Origin: Alligator mississippiensis
Lineage: Eukaryota > Chordata > Crocodylia > Alligatoridae
Assembly: GCF_030867095.1 (NCBI RefSeq)
Contig: NC_081824.1
Span: forward strand, 148,085,433-148,149,432
Reading direction: 5' to 3'
Length of the DNA: 64,000 nucleotides
Each line of letters opens with the position of its first letter. Positions within the stretch are counted from its first letter, which is position 1. The position numbers were made by a program, and so were the translations under genes. The notes beneath the pieces are model-generated. The model ran no database searches. It was not told the DNA's origin and worked only from the letters and a program-made list of their open reading frames with translations. Positions 45,501-53,585 of the stretch are shown in pieces.

Positions 45501-46926
45501 AGCAATTTGAAAACATGCACCCAGACCTTAATTAAATTTCTGGGAAGTGGCTTTTTCAAAATAAAGACATTGAGATATTCAACCTTTTGGAAGCACATGG
45601 GTAGATATGACTGCCTCTGTAAACTCTTTGAACAGTTAGGAACCCAAGAGTAGAAGAGTCCTTCTGAGCCAGCAGGTCAAGTGCCCTGCTTTCACAGGCC
45701 ATCATTTACCCAAGAATCTCCCCAGATTGCCATTTCAAGTCCTTACACACAGCTGCAAGACATCATATGTGAAACAAAAACACCACCCAATACAATGCCA
45801 TGAGTAAAAGCAGGGGAGATGGGAGGACTGCCAGTGCCCTGCCATTGCAATGACAGGGAAGTAGTTGGTTGACATGCTCCAAAGATCTAGGACAGTGGGT
45901 GCCAACCTTTTGGTGCAAGTGCTACCTCAGCCCCTTTCCCCTGCCTGATATGTTACTTTGCTTTCTGCTCCCTACTCTGTGCTCCCTGCCTGATCTCCTG
46001 CTTTGCCTTCTGCTTTCTGCCCTGTCTGATGCTGTGCTACCTTTCCCCTCCCTGATCTGCTGCATGCCATGCACAGAGGCTGCCTGTGTTGTTGATGGCA
46101 CCTGCGCCACAGGTTGGCCATCCTGTCTTACAAGAAGGACCATGCCCCACATTGCACAGGAAGGCAAAACAAGTCCATGCCTGTCTGAGCGAGAGGAAAA
46201 ATTCTTTCCTGCCTCCAAATTTTGGTGATCATCAGTATAACCCTGAGCAAGAAGAGAACTCAGAAACAGAATTCAGAAAGAAAGATCTCAGAAACATCCA
46301 CTTTTTCCTAAGTACCAGCAAGAGCATCAGTATTACCCAGTCAAAATATCCCAGCCTTACCTGTGGCCAGCATCCCAGGGCTTAAGAGGAAGGTACAGTA
46401 TCCCCCTCTGCTGCCCCTGAAGTAACGTTAATGACTTGGAGTGGGGTGGAGTGAGCATGGGATTACCAGGTTAGATAATATATAGATAAAGCATAGGATT
46501 ACCAGATTAGATAATATATATTTTCTCTACTCTTGCCTACCCTTTATCCTGAAAAATAATCATAATGTGAATAGGGAAGCAAGAATAATAAATCCTTTTT
46601 ATCAGCAAAGTAAAGAATATTACTCTGATTCAGGAATAATGTTTTGCTCCTTCAGCATATATGGATTTTTCTTATATGTGGCATTTTTCAACACAGATGC
46701 TATCAAGCATTCCAAGGTACATAGGTAAATAATGTTAAATTTTGGCAGGCACGGTTACAAACAAATATATTATGATTTTCAGGGTCCATATGTTATTCAA
46801 CTCCATTTAATCCTTTTAATCCCATATGATATGTCAATATTTATCCTTTAATTCTGTGTTTTTTTACAGAGTAATACAAACACCATTATCTTGAAGACTG
46901 GCTTTGATTTTCTAGACAACTGGTAA
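18165..46926 (+). CDS. C1orf198: C1orf198 orthologue, complete, four exons
   Basis: Exons 18165-18512, 31828-31878, 42962-43504 and 46870-46926 join to 332 residues plus stop; the human protein is about 327. The start is the first Met of [12 protein letters not shown], with a good context (GCCATGG), and a second in-frame Met is at residue 4. Conserved blocks are [18 protein letters not shown] (20-37), the [13 protein letters not shown] stretch at the end of exon 1, [17 protein letters not shown] (exon 2), FWKINAERS and [18 protein letters not shown] (exon 3), and the C-terminus [11 protein letters not shown]. The middle is rich in Ser, Pro, Glu and Lys and probably disordered. I recall this family as a DUF (DUF4706) without assigned biochemical role; no signal peptide or membrane segment is seen. 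All introns are GT-AG and phase 0. Confidence 0.95.
18540..18610. repeat. TG/ATGT microsatellite in intron 1
   Basis: GTGTGCATGTGTGTG followed by five TATG repeats and a CA-rich tail. It repeats the TG-then-CA pattern of the upstream array. Confidence 0.8.
18660..19780 (+). repeat. G-rich imperfect minisatellite tract in intron 1
   Basis: About 1.1 kb with a strong excess of G over C on the plus strand, built from loosely repeated phrases such as GGCACTGGG, GGTGGCAGAGG, GCAGGGTGGGTA and GGGGAGAGGG. Runs of three to six G are closely spaced. It begins within 150 bases of exon 1, on the transcribed gene's non-template strand. Long ORFs on either strand are Gly-rich or Pro-rich artefacts. Confidence 0.75.
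23508..23664. mobile_element. Short hAT MITE
   Basis: 157 bp beginning CAGTGGTTCCCAA and ending TTTGGGAACTGCTG. GGTGGTAC/GGTAC words recur inside. Flanks CTTTCGTG and CTTGAGTG match at six of eight positions. Confidence 0.75.
23724..24325 (-). mobile_element. CR1 copy C, 5'-truncated, with intact C-terminal RT frame
   Basis: The 3' end starts with the ATTCATAGATG tail. The minus-strand frame 24298-23810 (162 codons) reads through the RT C-terminal region ([20 protein letters not shown] ... [20 protein letters not shown] ... LAGVI) without stops. It is clearly the same subfamily as copies A and B but more diverged, with one Phe codon missing in the RKNF(F)TVRVAK segment. The 5' break is at about 24325, where identity to the other copies stops. 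Confidence 0.92.
24795..24880 (+). mobile_element. Possible tRNA-derived SINE (MIR-like) fragment
   Basis: 'ggtttagtggttaaagcac' resembles a tRNA-type A box as found in MIR-like SINEs, followed by 'aactggaagtc' and a degraded B-box region. It is short and decayed; the family call is tentative. Confidence 0.4.
24915..25020. mobile_element. Half of a GACTAA-type palindromic MITE
   Basis: 'atgaaagcttatgcctctg', then 'gttagtgtctgaaaggtgcc' and 'ctgccctgccttctgtctg', match the right halves at 11600 and 56720. The left half is missing. Confidence 0.6.
25740..27000 (+). repeat. Unclassified interspersed-repeat DNA, possibly the 5' part of the DIRS-like element
   Basis: Near 25840-25925 there are paired words such as GCATGCACATGCC / CATGCATGC and the phrase 'gacattttggaatag'. 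The 26490-26960 stretch has Gly/Thr-type codon words and looks like decayed coding DNA. I recall similar DNA next to YR retroelements in reptiles, but I cannot prove continuity with 29690-30620. Confidence 0.3.
27870..28115. mobile_element. Double-hairpin palindromic MITE, uninterrupted copy
   Basis: The central palindrome has arms of about 39 bases (GCGTTTCAAAACGACAGC... against ...GCTGCCATTTTGAAGCG, meeting at GAGCTC-like DNA near 27985). Outside it, CTCCTGTGTCTCATGTGT pairs loosely with ACACGAGACACTG. A second small palindrome (TTTAATTAAAGCTGCTC / GACTAAAG) follows. The same design is present at 53492-55892, where a CR1 has split it. Confidence 0.75.
28226..28440. mobile_element. Possible one-ended hAT fragment
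   Basis: 'aggggtaggcaacctttttt' resembles a hAT terminus. No matching right end or target duplication was found; the rest of the block is moderately GC-rich. Confidence 0.3.
29690..30620 (+). pseudogene. Decayed DIRS-like retroelement: tyrosine recombinase domain and 3' region
   Basis: Across 29723-30110, fragments of one protein appear in shifting plus-strand frames: [21 protein letters not shown], then [15 protein letters not shown] in another frame near 29865-29915, then FCRDVEIS near 30000, and [14 protein letters not shown] near 30023-30065. In this order they match the C-terminal half of the tyrosine recombinase of DIRS-type retroelements as I remember it from reptiles and fish. The segment 'gaacaattgcttaccatattgc' to 'gatcccatcacctg' (30216-30300) is a further non-coding part of the same repeat. 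Several frameshifts and stops show that it is dead. The reverse transcriptase part is not recognisable. Confidence 0.55.
31828..31878 (+). CDS. C1orf198: C1orf198 coding exon 2 (51 bp)
   Basis: The acceptor CATTTCAG and donor AAG|GTGAGT flank 17 codons, [17 protein letters not shown], all highly typical of the family. Phase 0 on both sides. It is too short to stand out as an ORF. Confidence 0.95.
32125..32260. mobile_element. Hairpin MITE fragment (right half)
   Basis: 'aaagcttgtcaaaccctatcc', 'aagaaaagatatcaccc' and 'aagaaatccttgcctc' match the right arm of the element at 35345-35545. Confidence 0.65.
33760..34135. mobile_element. Palindromic MITE with GC-rich centre
   Basis: Arms 33793-33823 and 33830-33860 (TTTACTCTGCAGTAGGATAG against CTGTCCTGCTTCAGAGTAAA) form a long stem. 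A second end near 34058-34130 ('gaataaactgcagtttattgc') mirrors the first. Between them is 200 bases of GC-rich DNA. Confidence 0.6.
35345..35545. mobile_element. Hairpin MITE, best-preserved copy of its family
   Basis: The left arm from AGGCAAGGATTTCTTAGGGT to TAGACAAGCTTTT (about 35361-35435) and the right arm ending ATCCTAAGAATTCCTTGCCT (about 35467-35541) are inverted repeats of about 75 bases with few mismatches. The unpaired centre is about 30 bases. No coding capacity. Confidence 0.85.
38414..38664. mobile_element. hAT-like element with CT-rich minisatellite core
   Basis: The right end is GGTTGGCCACCCCTG. Flanks AAGTAGGA (38406-38413) and GAGTAGGA (38665-38672) match at seven of eight positions. 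The core is a CT-rich array of CTGCTCCCTGCCC-type phrases. The left terminus is badly decayed, so the left boundary rests on the target duplication. Confidence 0.6.
42285..42425. mobile_element. Hairpin MITE fragment (left half)
   Basis: 'gaaggcaaggttcttt' and 'gatatcttttatt' match the left arm of the 35345 family; 'aaggccttaacaagctttgg' and 'cccttcttcaggcatagg' follow. Confidence 0.55.
42962..43504 (+). CDS. C1orf198: C1orf198 coding exon 3
   Basis: The acceptor CCCGTACAG is followed by 181 codons from [15 protein letters not shown] to LSGLVGQ, then CAG|GTAAGG. It carries the conserved FWKINAERS and [17 protein letters not shown] segments. Phase 0 on both sides. The overlapping ORF that starts upstream at 42920 is intron plus exon. 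Confidence 0.95.
43757..44024. mobile_element. Tigger-like MITE with GC-rich core
   Basis: The left end CAGGAAACCCTTGCTATTC and the right end GTGAGGGTCTCCTG are imperfect inverted repeats of the CAG(G)A(G)ACCCT type seen in pogo/Tigger elements. The core is CpG-containing and GC-rich in the middle of an AT-rich intron. It could be mistaken for a regulatory CpG patch. Confidence 0.5.
45893..46125. mobile_element. hAT-like element with CT-rich minisatellite core
   Basis: The ends are CAGTGGGTGCCAACC and GGTTGGCCATCCTG. The core consists of repeated CTGCTTTCTGCYCCCT-type phrases, as at 15640 and 38414. No convincing target duplication. Confidence 0.6.
46455..46524. repeat. Tandem duplication of about 35 bp
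   Basis: Two adjacent copies of a unit beginning GCATRGGATTACCAGRTTAG, at 46455-46490 and 46491-46524, with only two or three differences. Located 350 bases before the last exon. Confidence 0.85.
46870..46926 (+). CDS. C1orf198: C1orf198 coding exon 4
   Basis: The acceptor TTTTTACAG is followed by 18 codons, [18 protein letters not shown], and TAA. The FDFLDNW terminus is the family signature. Confidence 0.95.
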   Translation, partial: SNTNTIILKTGFDFLDNW

Positions 46927-49485
46927 AGATACTACAAAATAGTTCACATCAAGTTTGGAGAAGGAAAGAGGCATTTTCTCTTTGTATGTTAAGTTACTAG
47001 CATCTGCGTATTTAAAAAAAAATAATTTTCAAACTCTAAATGTTGCCTTTGTATAAACTTTTTTGTAATACCAGATGCATTTTTGTACTTCAAATGTTTG
47101 TGATAGATGTGATCTCTTTTTTTTTTAATTTTGTAACGTCCGTTACAAGTTGAGTAGTTATTGTATTGGGGGAAATTGTATACATTAAAGGGCAAACTTC
47201 TATGTTCAAAAGACTCAGCCTACCAAGAACCAGTTCCTGTTTTGTTAGGAATTGGGTTAGCACGGCTCATAAGCATTTGCATCTTTCATGACAAAAATGA
47301 ATTAAATGCAGTGTTGCTTTAAATACACTACCAAAAGACTCCTTTGAGAAAGGCATGAAAAAATAAGCATATTATAAGAATTGTATTTTCTTTGTTTATT
47401 TCATATCTAGTTTGGCAGTATTGTATTCTACCACCTTTTTTGCAAGTTATTTTGAGAGGAGCCAAAGGTTTGACAAAAATGCTTGGTTCAAAGAATCACT
47501 GCAGTTGTGTTCTATAGATACGTTTGCTAGAAAGGAAGACTTCTTACAAAAGTGGCTTGGGAAGTGACTGTAAACATGAGTGAGGATGCTGACCTTTGTT
47601 TTGCCCAATTTTTTTTCCGAGGAATGAAAACCTAAAGAAGTCACTGCTTCCATATAGCCCTTGGTAGCAGAAATGTTGAAGTAAATCACCGGTGTCTCCA
47701 GGAGCAGGCATCACTTAAGTTTTTGCTATGGTAAACTACTACATTTGTAGCAGGCTATAGCACACTAAGGCTTTTTGTACTCTTTTTATAACAGCTATCC
47801 CTCTTGAGGACACATCAGTCTAATTTCTGGTGCTCTTTCCTTTTGTGGATACATCCTCCCTAGTGTCCACTCTCTGGGTAGTGTTTGCATCTGAGGTGCA
47901 AACAGAACCAAAAGGTAGCCTTTGGCATGTTTGCCTCCAGGTCTACTTTTGAATGATCCTCAGCTGCTGTTAAGGGTAGAGAACAGGACTTCAGCTGTCA
48001 TTTGGACTGCTGTCTCCAAAATGCAGCATGACTTAGACACTGATTTTTCACTGTGTTTCTCACCTTGAAGCCTTAATTCCCCTTACACACAACCAGTGAA
48101 GGGTCCAATGCCAGAGGTTTAACCTTTCCTTTTTACCTCCATAATTGATTCCAAAATTATCTATCCGGGGTGGAAGGAAAAAGATACAGCTCATTTTAAT
48201 GAAACCATGCCAAAGTTGTACTATGGCCAAATGATGGGCAGTCTATACCAGTTGGACTTAATTCCCTTAGGCCTCATATGGATTGGCATTTGACAGTTTG
48301 TTGCTACTAGTGACAGTTAAAACCTGCTGATTTACATTTTTTGACCAAAATTTTCTTTTGTACAATAAAAGTCTTTGAGAAGATTTCAAAGTAGTCTGCA
48401 GGTATTGAAGAAACTCCATTCTGCAGAGTGGTGTGCTGCTTGCCTTGTTTGCTTTGAGGCAGGTGGTGTATATTTACTATCAAACAGCAGTGAATGCTTG
48501 CTTTCCTTAATCTATTTAAAGGCTCAGTTATAAAATTTAGCCTTTTTCAAAAACAAGTATTAACATCTAGCAACAGAAAAGAATAAAATATTGGATAGCT
48601 AGTCATAGAAAAGCAGATTTTACAGTGAGGTTTCATAGCACAATGATAACTTCTGAAACAGCATTAATAAAGCTGTGCTACAAAATACACTTCAACTGAA
48701 TGCACTCCTCAGTGATACATATCAAGTAAACTTCTATATAAAGGATCAGTCTTATATTTGATCCCTATAAATTCAGGAGAAAATTTTAGTTCTTTTGTAT
48801 TTCATATTCCTGTTGGCCCAGATATACTTATAATATTTGCTGCTTAGTTTAATATTTTTAAATGGCCCTTATTAGTGTTACATTATCATCTAGCATTAAT
48901 ATGGAAAATTAAACAAGGACTTGAGCATAAAGTCCAGATGTATGAAATACTGCTGACTTGCACTTTTTCCTCAAACTTGAGGAGTCCTTGAAATTTTTTT
49001 AAGCTGAATGACACTAATCATGGGTTTTACAGTTACTAATAAAAGCTTTGAATTGTTTTCGGTAAATTGAAATATTCAGCCATCAGTGTGTATTTTCCAT
49101 CCATGCAAGAGGCATCAATTTTTTTAATCTTGCTTCAATATTTGTAGCGCTTTGTGTAACACTTCTTAATGTTGGGAGGAGCATTCGTTTACACCTGTGC
49201 TAAATGGATTGTAGATTTGTAATTTGCTTCAATTTTGTGCTCTCTTTACTACCATTTTTAGAGTACTGCATCCTATACACATTTGGGACCAGCTGGTAGA
49301 ACATGCTGCAGAACTTTTACTTATTCAGTAGATTTTTCCTTGCTGATCTTTGACACCAAATTGATGCTTCTCCCTTTCTGTGATATGCTTTTATTAAACG
49401 TTCATAACAGAAAAAATGTACATGGTCACATTTTATATTAACAAACCTTTTAATAAAGTCACTTTACATAGAATGCTTGTGGTAT
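46927..49485 (+). other. C1orf198 3' UTR
   Basis: About 2.5 kb of AT-rich DNA with no recognisable repeat, in contrast to the flanking introns, which suggests a transcribed and constrained UTR. AATAAA-type signals also occur near 48364, 48665 and 49039, so shorter forms are possible. The end is set by the signal at 49452. Confidence 0.6.
49452..49457 (+). terminator. Likely main polyadenylation signal of C1orf198
   Basis: AATAAA followed within 30 bases by a GT-rich segment (GCTTGTGGTATTT). The resulting UTR length is similar to what I recall for the mammalian gene. Confidence 0.5.
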
Positions 49486-50318
49486 TTCACTCTTCCTTGC
49501 TAGCTTTGTCTTTTCTTGCCTCTACTGGAGTGGGATCTCTTTATACTGAAGAAAGAGGACTTAGAATTAATCCTGAGCTTGTATACCTCACAGTTTAGGA
49601 ATTTTCCTTGCCCTATGTAATCATTATTGTGTTCACCCAGTACCATAAAAATAACATACCTTTGCACTTTATTCTTTTTAAATTAAAGCTTAATATTGGG
49701 TTACTTCATTTTGGTAACAGCTTTGTTTTATATCCTTTTTCTCTTGGTGGGGAGGCAGAAAAGGATTATGAACTTAGTATAAACAGCCATCCAGATTAGT
49801 TCATAATCATACTAGCAAAATTATTAACAAGCAGCTTAGACTTTTGTTCTTCTGGAGTAAGCCATCCAAATTAAATTTAAGCCATGGATAAGGGCTTTCA
49901 CACCTCCAGAGAGAATTTCTCAGTGAGAGAACTTCCAGAACAGAAAAATAGAAATCCAGAAGAATGTATTCCAGCTGGACCCTCAGGGTTGTCTTCATTA
50001 GAAGATGGTGGTTGTTTGTATTGAAGAAGTACCCAGGAGCCACTGTTATTCTAATCACAGTGCATGCAAAATAAGAAGATGGTCATCATCCTGAAGAGCA
50101 TAACATTACTACATCATCTGAAGATGCTATATATGATTTTGCAGGCAGCATGGACAAAGGACTATTTTGTTTAACATGATGTGGTCTGGTCATGGGTATA
50201 TTTATTGTCATACTGTTTACTCTTGTCAGTTAACTTAATGACATGTGACAGTGAGAGTCTACCCCAATTGCAGAGCAGTGTTTTGTAGTTAATGTAACTC
50301 CACAGTTATAATCTAATG

Positions 50319-50477
50319 CAGTGGTTCCTAACTTCTTTTTGCCATGACCCACTGCTGGGAGTGGAATGCGGCAGGGGAGCTCCCAGCACACGGTGCGGCT
50401 TGTCCTTTGTGTGCAGCGCCACCAGCATTGCCCCCACAACATTCCTTTGGGCTGCAACCCGAAGTTGGAAACTGCTG
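50319..50477. mobile_element. Short hAT MITE
   Basis: 159 bp beginning CAGTGGTTCCTAACTTC and ending GAAGTTGGAAACTGCTG, terminal inverted repeats of about 17 bp. Flanks ATCTAATG (50311-50318) and GTCTAATG (50478-50485) match at seven of eight positions. Confidence 0.85.
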
Positions 50478-50764
50478 GTCTAATGTAATGTTTCAATTGA
50501 AGGGAAGCCCACTGAGGGGCATGGGGGGCTATGTACAATGAAAGAAAAGACAGCTCTGCCAAATTTCATAATTGATGAATAATCCCACATTAAAAATGCA
50601 TCTCCTCTCTTTCCCAAAGCTGGGAATCGCTGTTTCCCCTTGAGGGAAGGCATAGCTGTGGAGTTTGGAGAACTAAATGCTCAGTTATCTGCTGCAGAAG
50701 AGAGCCTATCAGGAAAAAATAAACAGTAGGAATTAGCTACATGTTTTTGTTAGTTAGAAGCAGA

Positions 50765-51085
50765 TTAGAAGTGCACCGATAAAGATTTTTTTGGCTGATA
50801 CTGATGGCTGATTGTTAACCAGCCACATCGGCCAATACTGATCCGATATCTAGCCTGGCAGCTTGGAGTGCAACTCCTTGCTGGTAAGTCTGTGGAGGGG
50901 AGAGCATGTGGGGGTGCAGATTGAGGTCCCTACAGTGAGGAAGGGAGCGGGGCAGGTGCTGCCCAGCCAGGGCAGTGCATGCAACCCTGCCAGGAGTGGG
51001 GCAGGCAGCTCGTCCAGGGTGTGGAGTGGGGGTGACTCCCTGCTGCTGTGTGCACCCCCAGGGGAGGCATGTATGGGATTAACCC
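50765..51085. mobile_element. hAT-like left end joined to the GC-rich repeat block
   Basis: 'agaagtgcaccgataaag' with 'ggctgatactgatggctgatt' is a typical hAT-like terminus; paired GGCTGAT/ATCGGCC words follow. From 50870 the DNA is the block also found at 15275-15560. No right terminus is recognisable. Confidence 0.5.
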
Positions 51086-51929
51086 TTAATAGTGCTCACA
51101 GCACATTTTAACTTTAACATGTCTTAATATTCCACAGATTTAGTATGGGTAAGTGTAACATGCAACTTTACTGTGTAAAAAAAGTTACTTGGATGCTCCA
51201 GCCTTTGCTTGTGCCTTGGAGTTAGGTACTTAGATGTGAAACGCTCAGTCATGCCTGAAAACAATCCTGGGCAGAAACAATAAAAAAATATCCACTGAAA
51301 GTACTACTGTTCCATGTAGCTATTAGCAGTTTTTTTAATTATGTTTTTATTGATGGAAAATAGTTATGAGTAGGTGTAACACAATATAATGCAATATATA
51401 AGGAGGTGAGAACCTAAAGAAGCTGTGCAAATAAAGGAAACTGGTAAGTGCAATGAGGGAAGGGAACTTATTGCAACTAGGTTCTTTAAAGTCAATGTCG
51501 TTCCCAATTACACAGGAACGTGGCCCAACTGAAGTAACATGCAAAGCTTTTTTCCAGATGTTGCCAACTGACTGAGCAGTCAATGGCTATCTTCAGAGCA
51601 CATGTACCCCAAGGTACAAACTTGAGGGACACCATTTTTAAGCATTCGTACAATGCAGAAGTTAGGGTCCCCCGGTAAAGCTTACAAAAATGATAGAAAT
51701 CAGATGAACCAAGCAATTTTGATTCATTTTCCTGCCTGTGCAGGATTGCTTCATACTTAAAGTTCTCTGCTTTATCCTTTCTGGAACAAGAGCATATATT
51801 TTTTAAATCACTGGACAGTCCCATAAAGAAATGTCAAGAAGGTTTTAGGAGTTGTATGACAATATAAACATCAGAGTGAAATGAGCTGACTGACTAATAC
51901 ATAAGATTAAACTCTCTTTAATTTTTGCA

Positions 51930-52000
51930 AATCTAGTTGGTTTAATAAAAGGTATTACCTCTACCACAAGCCCTGATTGCTTTTTCCTCGAGAGCAATAC
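51930..52000. mobile_element. Hairpin MITE-related fragment 1
   Basis: 'tctagttggtttaataaaagg', 'attacctctaccac' and 'agccctgattgct' recur at 52365-52415 and resemble the right arm of the 35345 family. Confidence 0.5.
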
Positions 52001-52319
52001 AGCTACAGCCTGGATACCCAACACATGGAAGATGTCGAATTTTAGCTGATTTGAAAAAAATTAAATCTTCATAATTTCACAAGGAAGCAACTTTGGCCAC
52101 CTGAAACCCGAGATACTGCTCCTGCCTTTTGTTCAAGGCAATTTGCATCATCACAGAGCCTCACAAGAGAGCTTAGAGACACCTTACCAGCTAAGACCTG
52201 CCTGCCCAGAGGAGTTTTCCATCTTTTGTCTCCTCTGTGAAATCCAGTGAAATATGAACTTTCATTTCTACCCAGGAGAACTTTTACAGACTTTTCTCCG
52301 ATGCCTGATGAAGGGTGTT

Positions 52320-52415
52320 TGTGCCCAGAAACTTGCAATTAAAGAAATTTTTTTTGCAAAAATCTAGTTGGTCTAATAAAAGATATCACCTCTAACATGA
52401 GCCCTGATTGCTGAA
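52320..52415. mobile_element. Hairpin MITE-related fragment 2
   Basis: 'tctagttggtctaataaaag', 'atatcacctctaac' and 'agccctgattgct' repeat fragment 1 some 430 bases away in the same orientation, preceded by 'cctgatgaagggtgtttgtg'. Confidence 0.55.
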
Positions 52416-52469
52416 AATATCTGTGCATCTCAATCACTGGTTCCCCTCCCCTCTCCTCTTTGATGACAC

Positions 52470-52615
52470 CCTGTGAGGGAGTGAAATGACTTGCTCAGTG
52501 CAATACAGAAGTATCTGGCTGAGCTGGGGCCTGAATCTCAGTCCCTCAATTCCCCAGGCCACTGGCTTATCCACAAAGGCCATCCTGCCTATGCTACTGA
52601 TAGTTTCAACTGGCT
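52470..52615 (-). mobile_element. MIR-like tRNA-SINE, minus strand
   Basis: 'aaatgacttgctcagtgcaa', 'ctgagctggggcctgaatct' and 'ccactggcttatccacaaag' follow the order of the reverse complement of MIR-type SINEs: core, B box, A box. The element is old; the exact family is uncertain. Confidence 0.55.
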
Positions 52616-52619
52616 TCCT

Positions 52620-53490
52620 AGCAGATGGGTGTCCACACACATTAATACCCATTATCCTAACTACCTCTAATAGGCTCTTTGGTTGGCAGTCTCAGCAGAA
52701 GGTTTAGGCACTGAAACTAAGCAGCTTAGGATGACTCCTAGTGGCTAGGCACAAATGGGGAAGGGCACTGTAGGGCAGATGGTCCTGCTCCCAACTATAT
52801 CTATTCGGCATATGGAGGACTTCATCCTCAGGAGTGTCAGCCCAACTTCTGCACCAGCAATACTTTTAGTACTGAAAAAAGCAGCATGAAAAGCCCCTAG
52901 GCTGGCCATAACTGAAGATATAAAGGGAAATATCTTGTCATCAGCACAGATTATGCCTCCGACACTGAAAAAATACTTTGATATAGTGGCTTTATGGCAC
53001 TAAGGGTGCCGTGAGTGGCTTGGTATCACAGTGACAAATGCTAACTGTGCCTAAGCCCAGGACTTCAGTGGTTAGGGCTTGTACTATTTCTTTCTCTTGG
53101 GTGGGATTCTGCAGTTCTCCCACTCTTAGACTGAGCCCAGGACTGCAGCACCCTATGCTATCATGGCACGGCATGCTTTGGCATCTGCAGTTCTTTCTTT
53201 CAGAGCCTGTGACCAGTAAATGGCATAACTAGGGGGGCCATAAGGGCACCTGCCCTGAGGGCTGACCTGAGGGAAGGGAGGGAGGGGAGCAGTTGCTGCT
53301 GACAGCTGTGCATTCACCATCACCTTACCCCAAGGCACCTGGGTACATTCCTACACTGCTGGTCTCCAGTGCTCAGACAGCTTTCTTCAAACAAAAGCAC
53401 TGCTTATATCAGCAGTGGAGCAAAGCAAAGTATTTAGGATTCTATAAAGCAGTCTACAGGCTTTAAAGTCTTTACCATCTCCCTCTCTCC
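52620..53490. other. Intergenic DNA
   Basis: No exon, repeat boundary or RNA gene recognised in this stretch. Confidence 0.4.
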
Positions 53491-53585
53491 TGGGGTGCCT
53501 ATACATGTGCATTGGAGGCTGCTCCAATGTGCTGTAACAGTGATTACCTAATTCCAGCAGACTCTGGCGTCATGTGTATCAGTGT

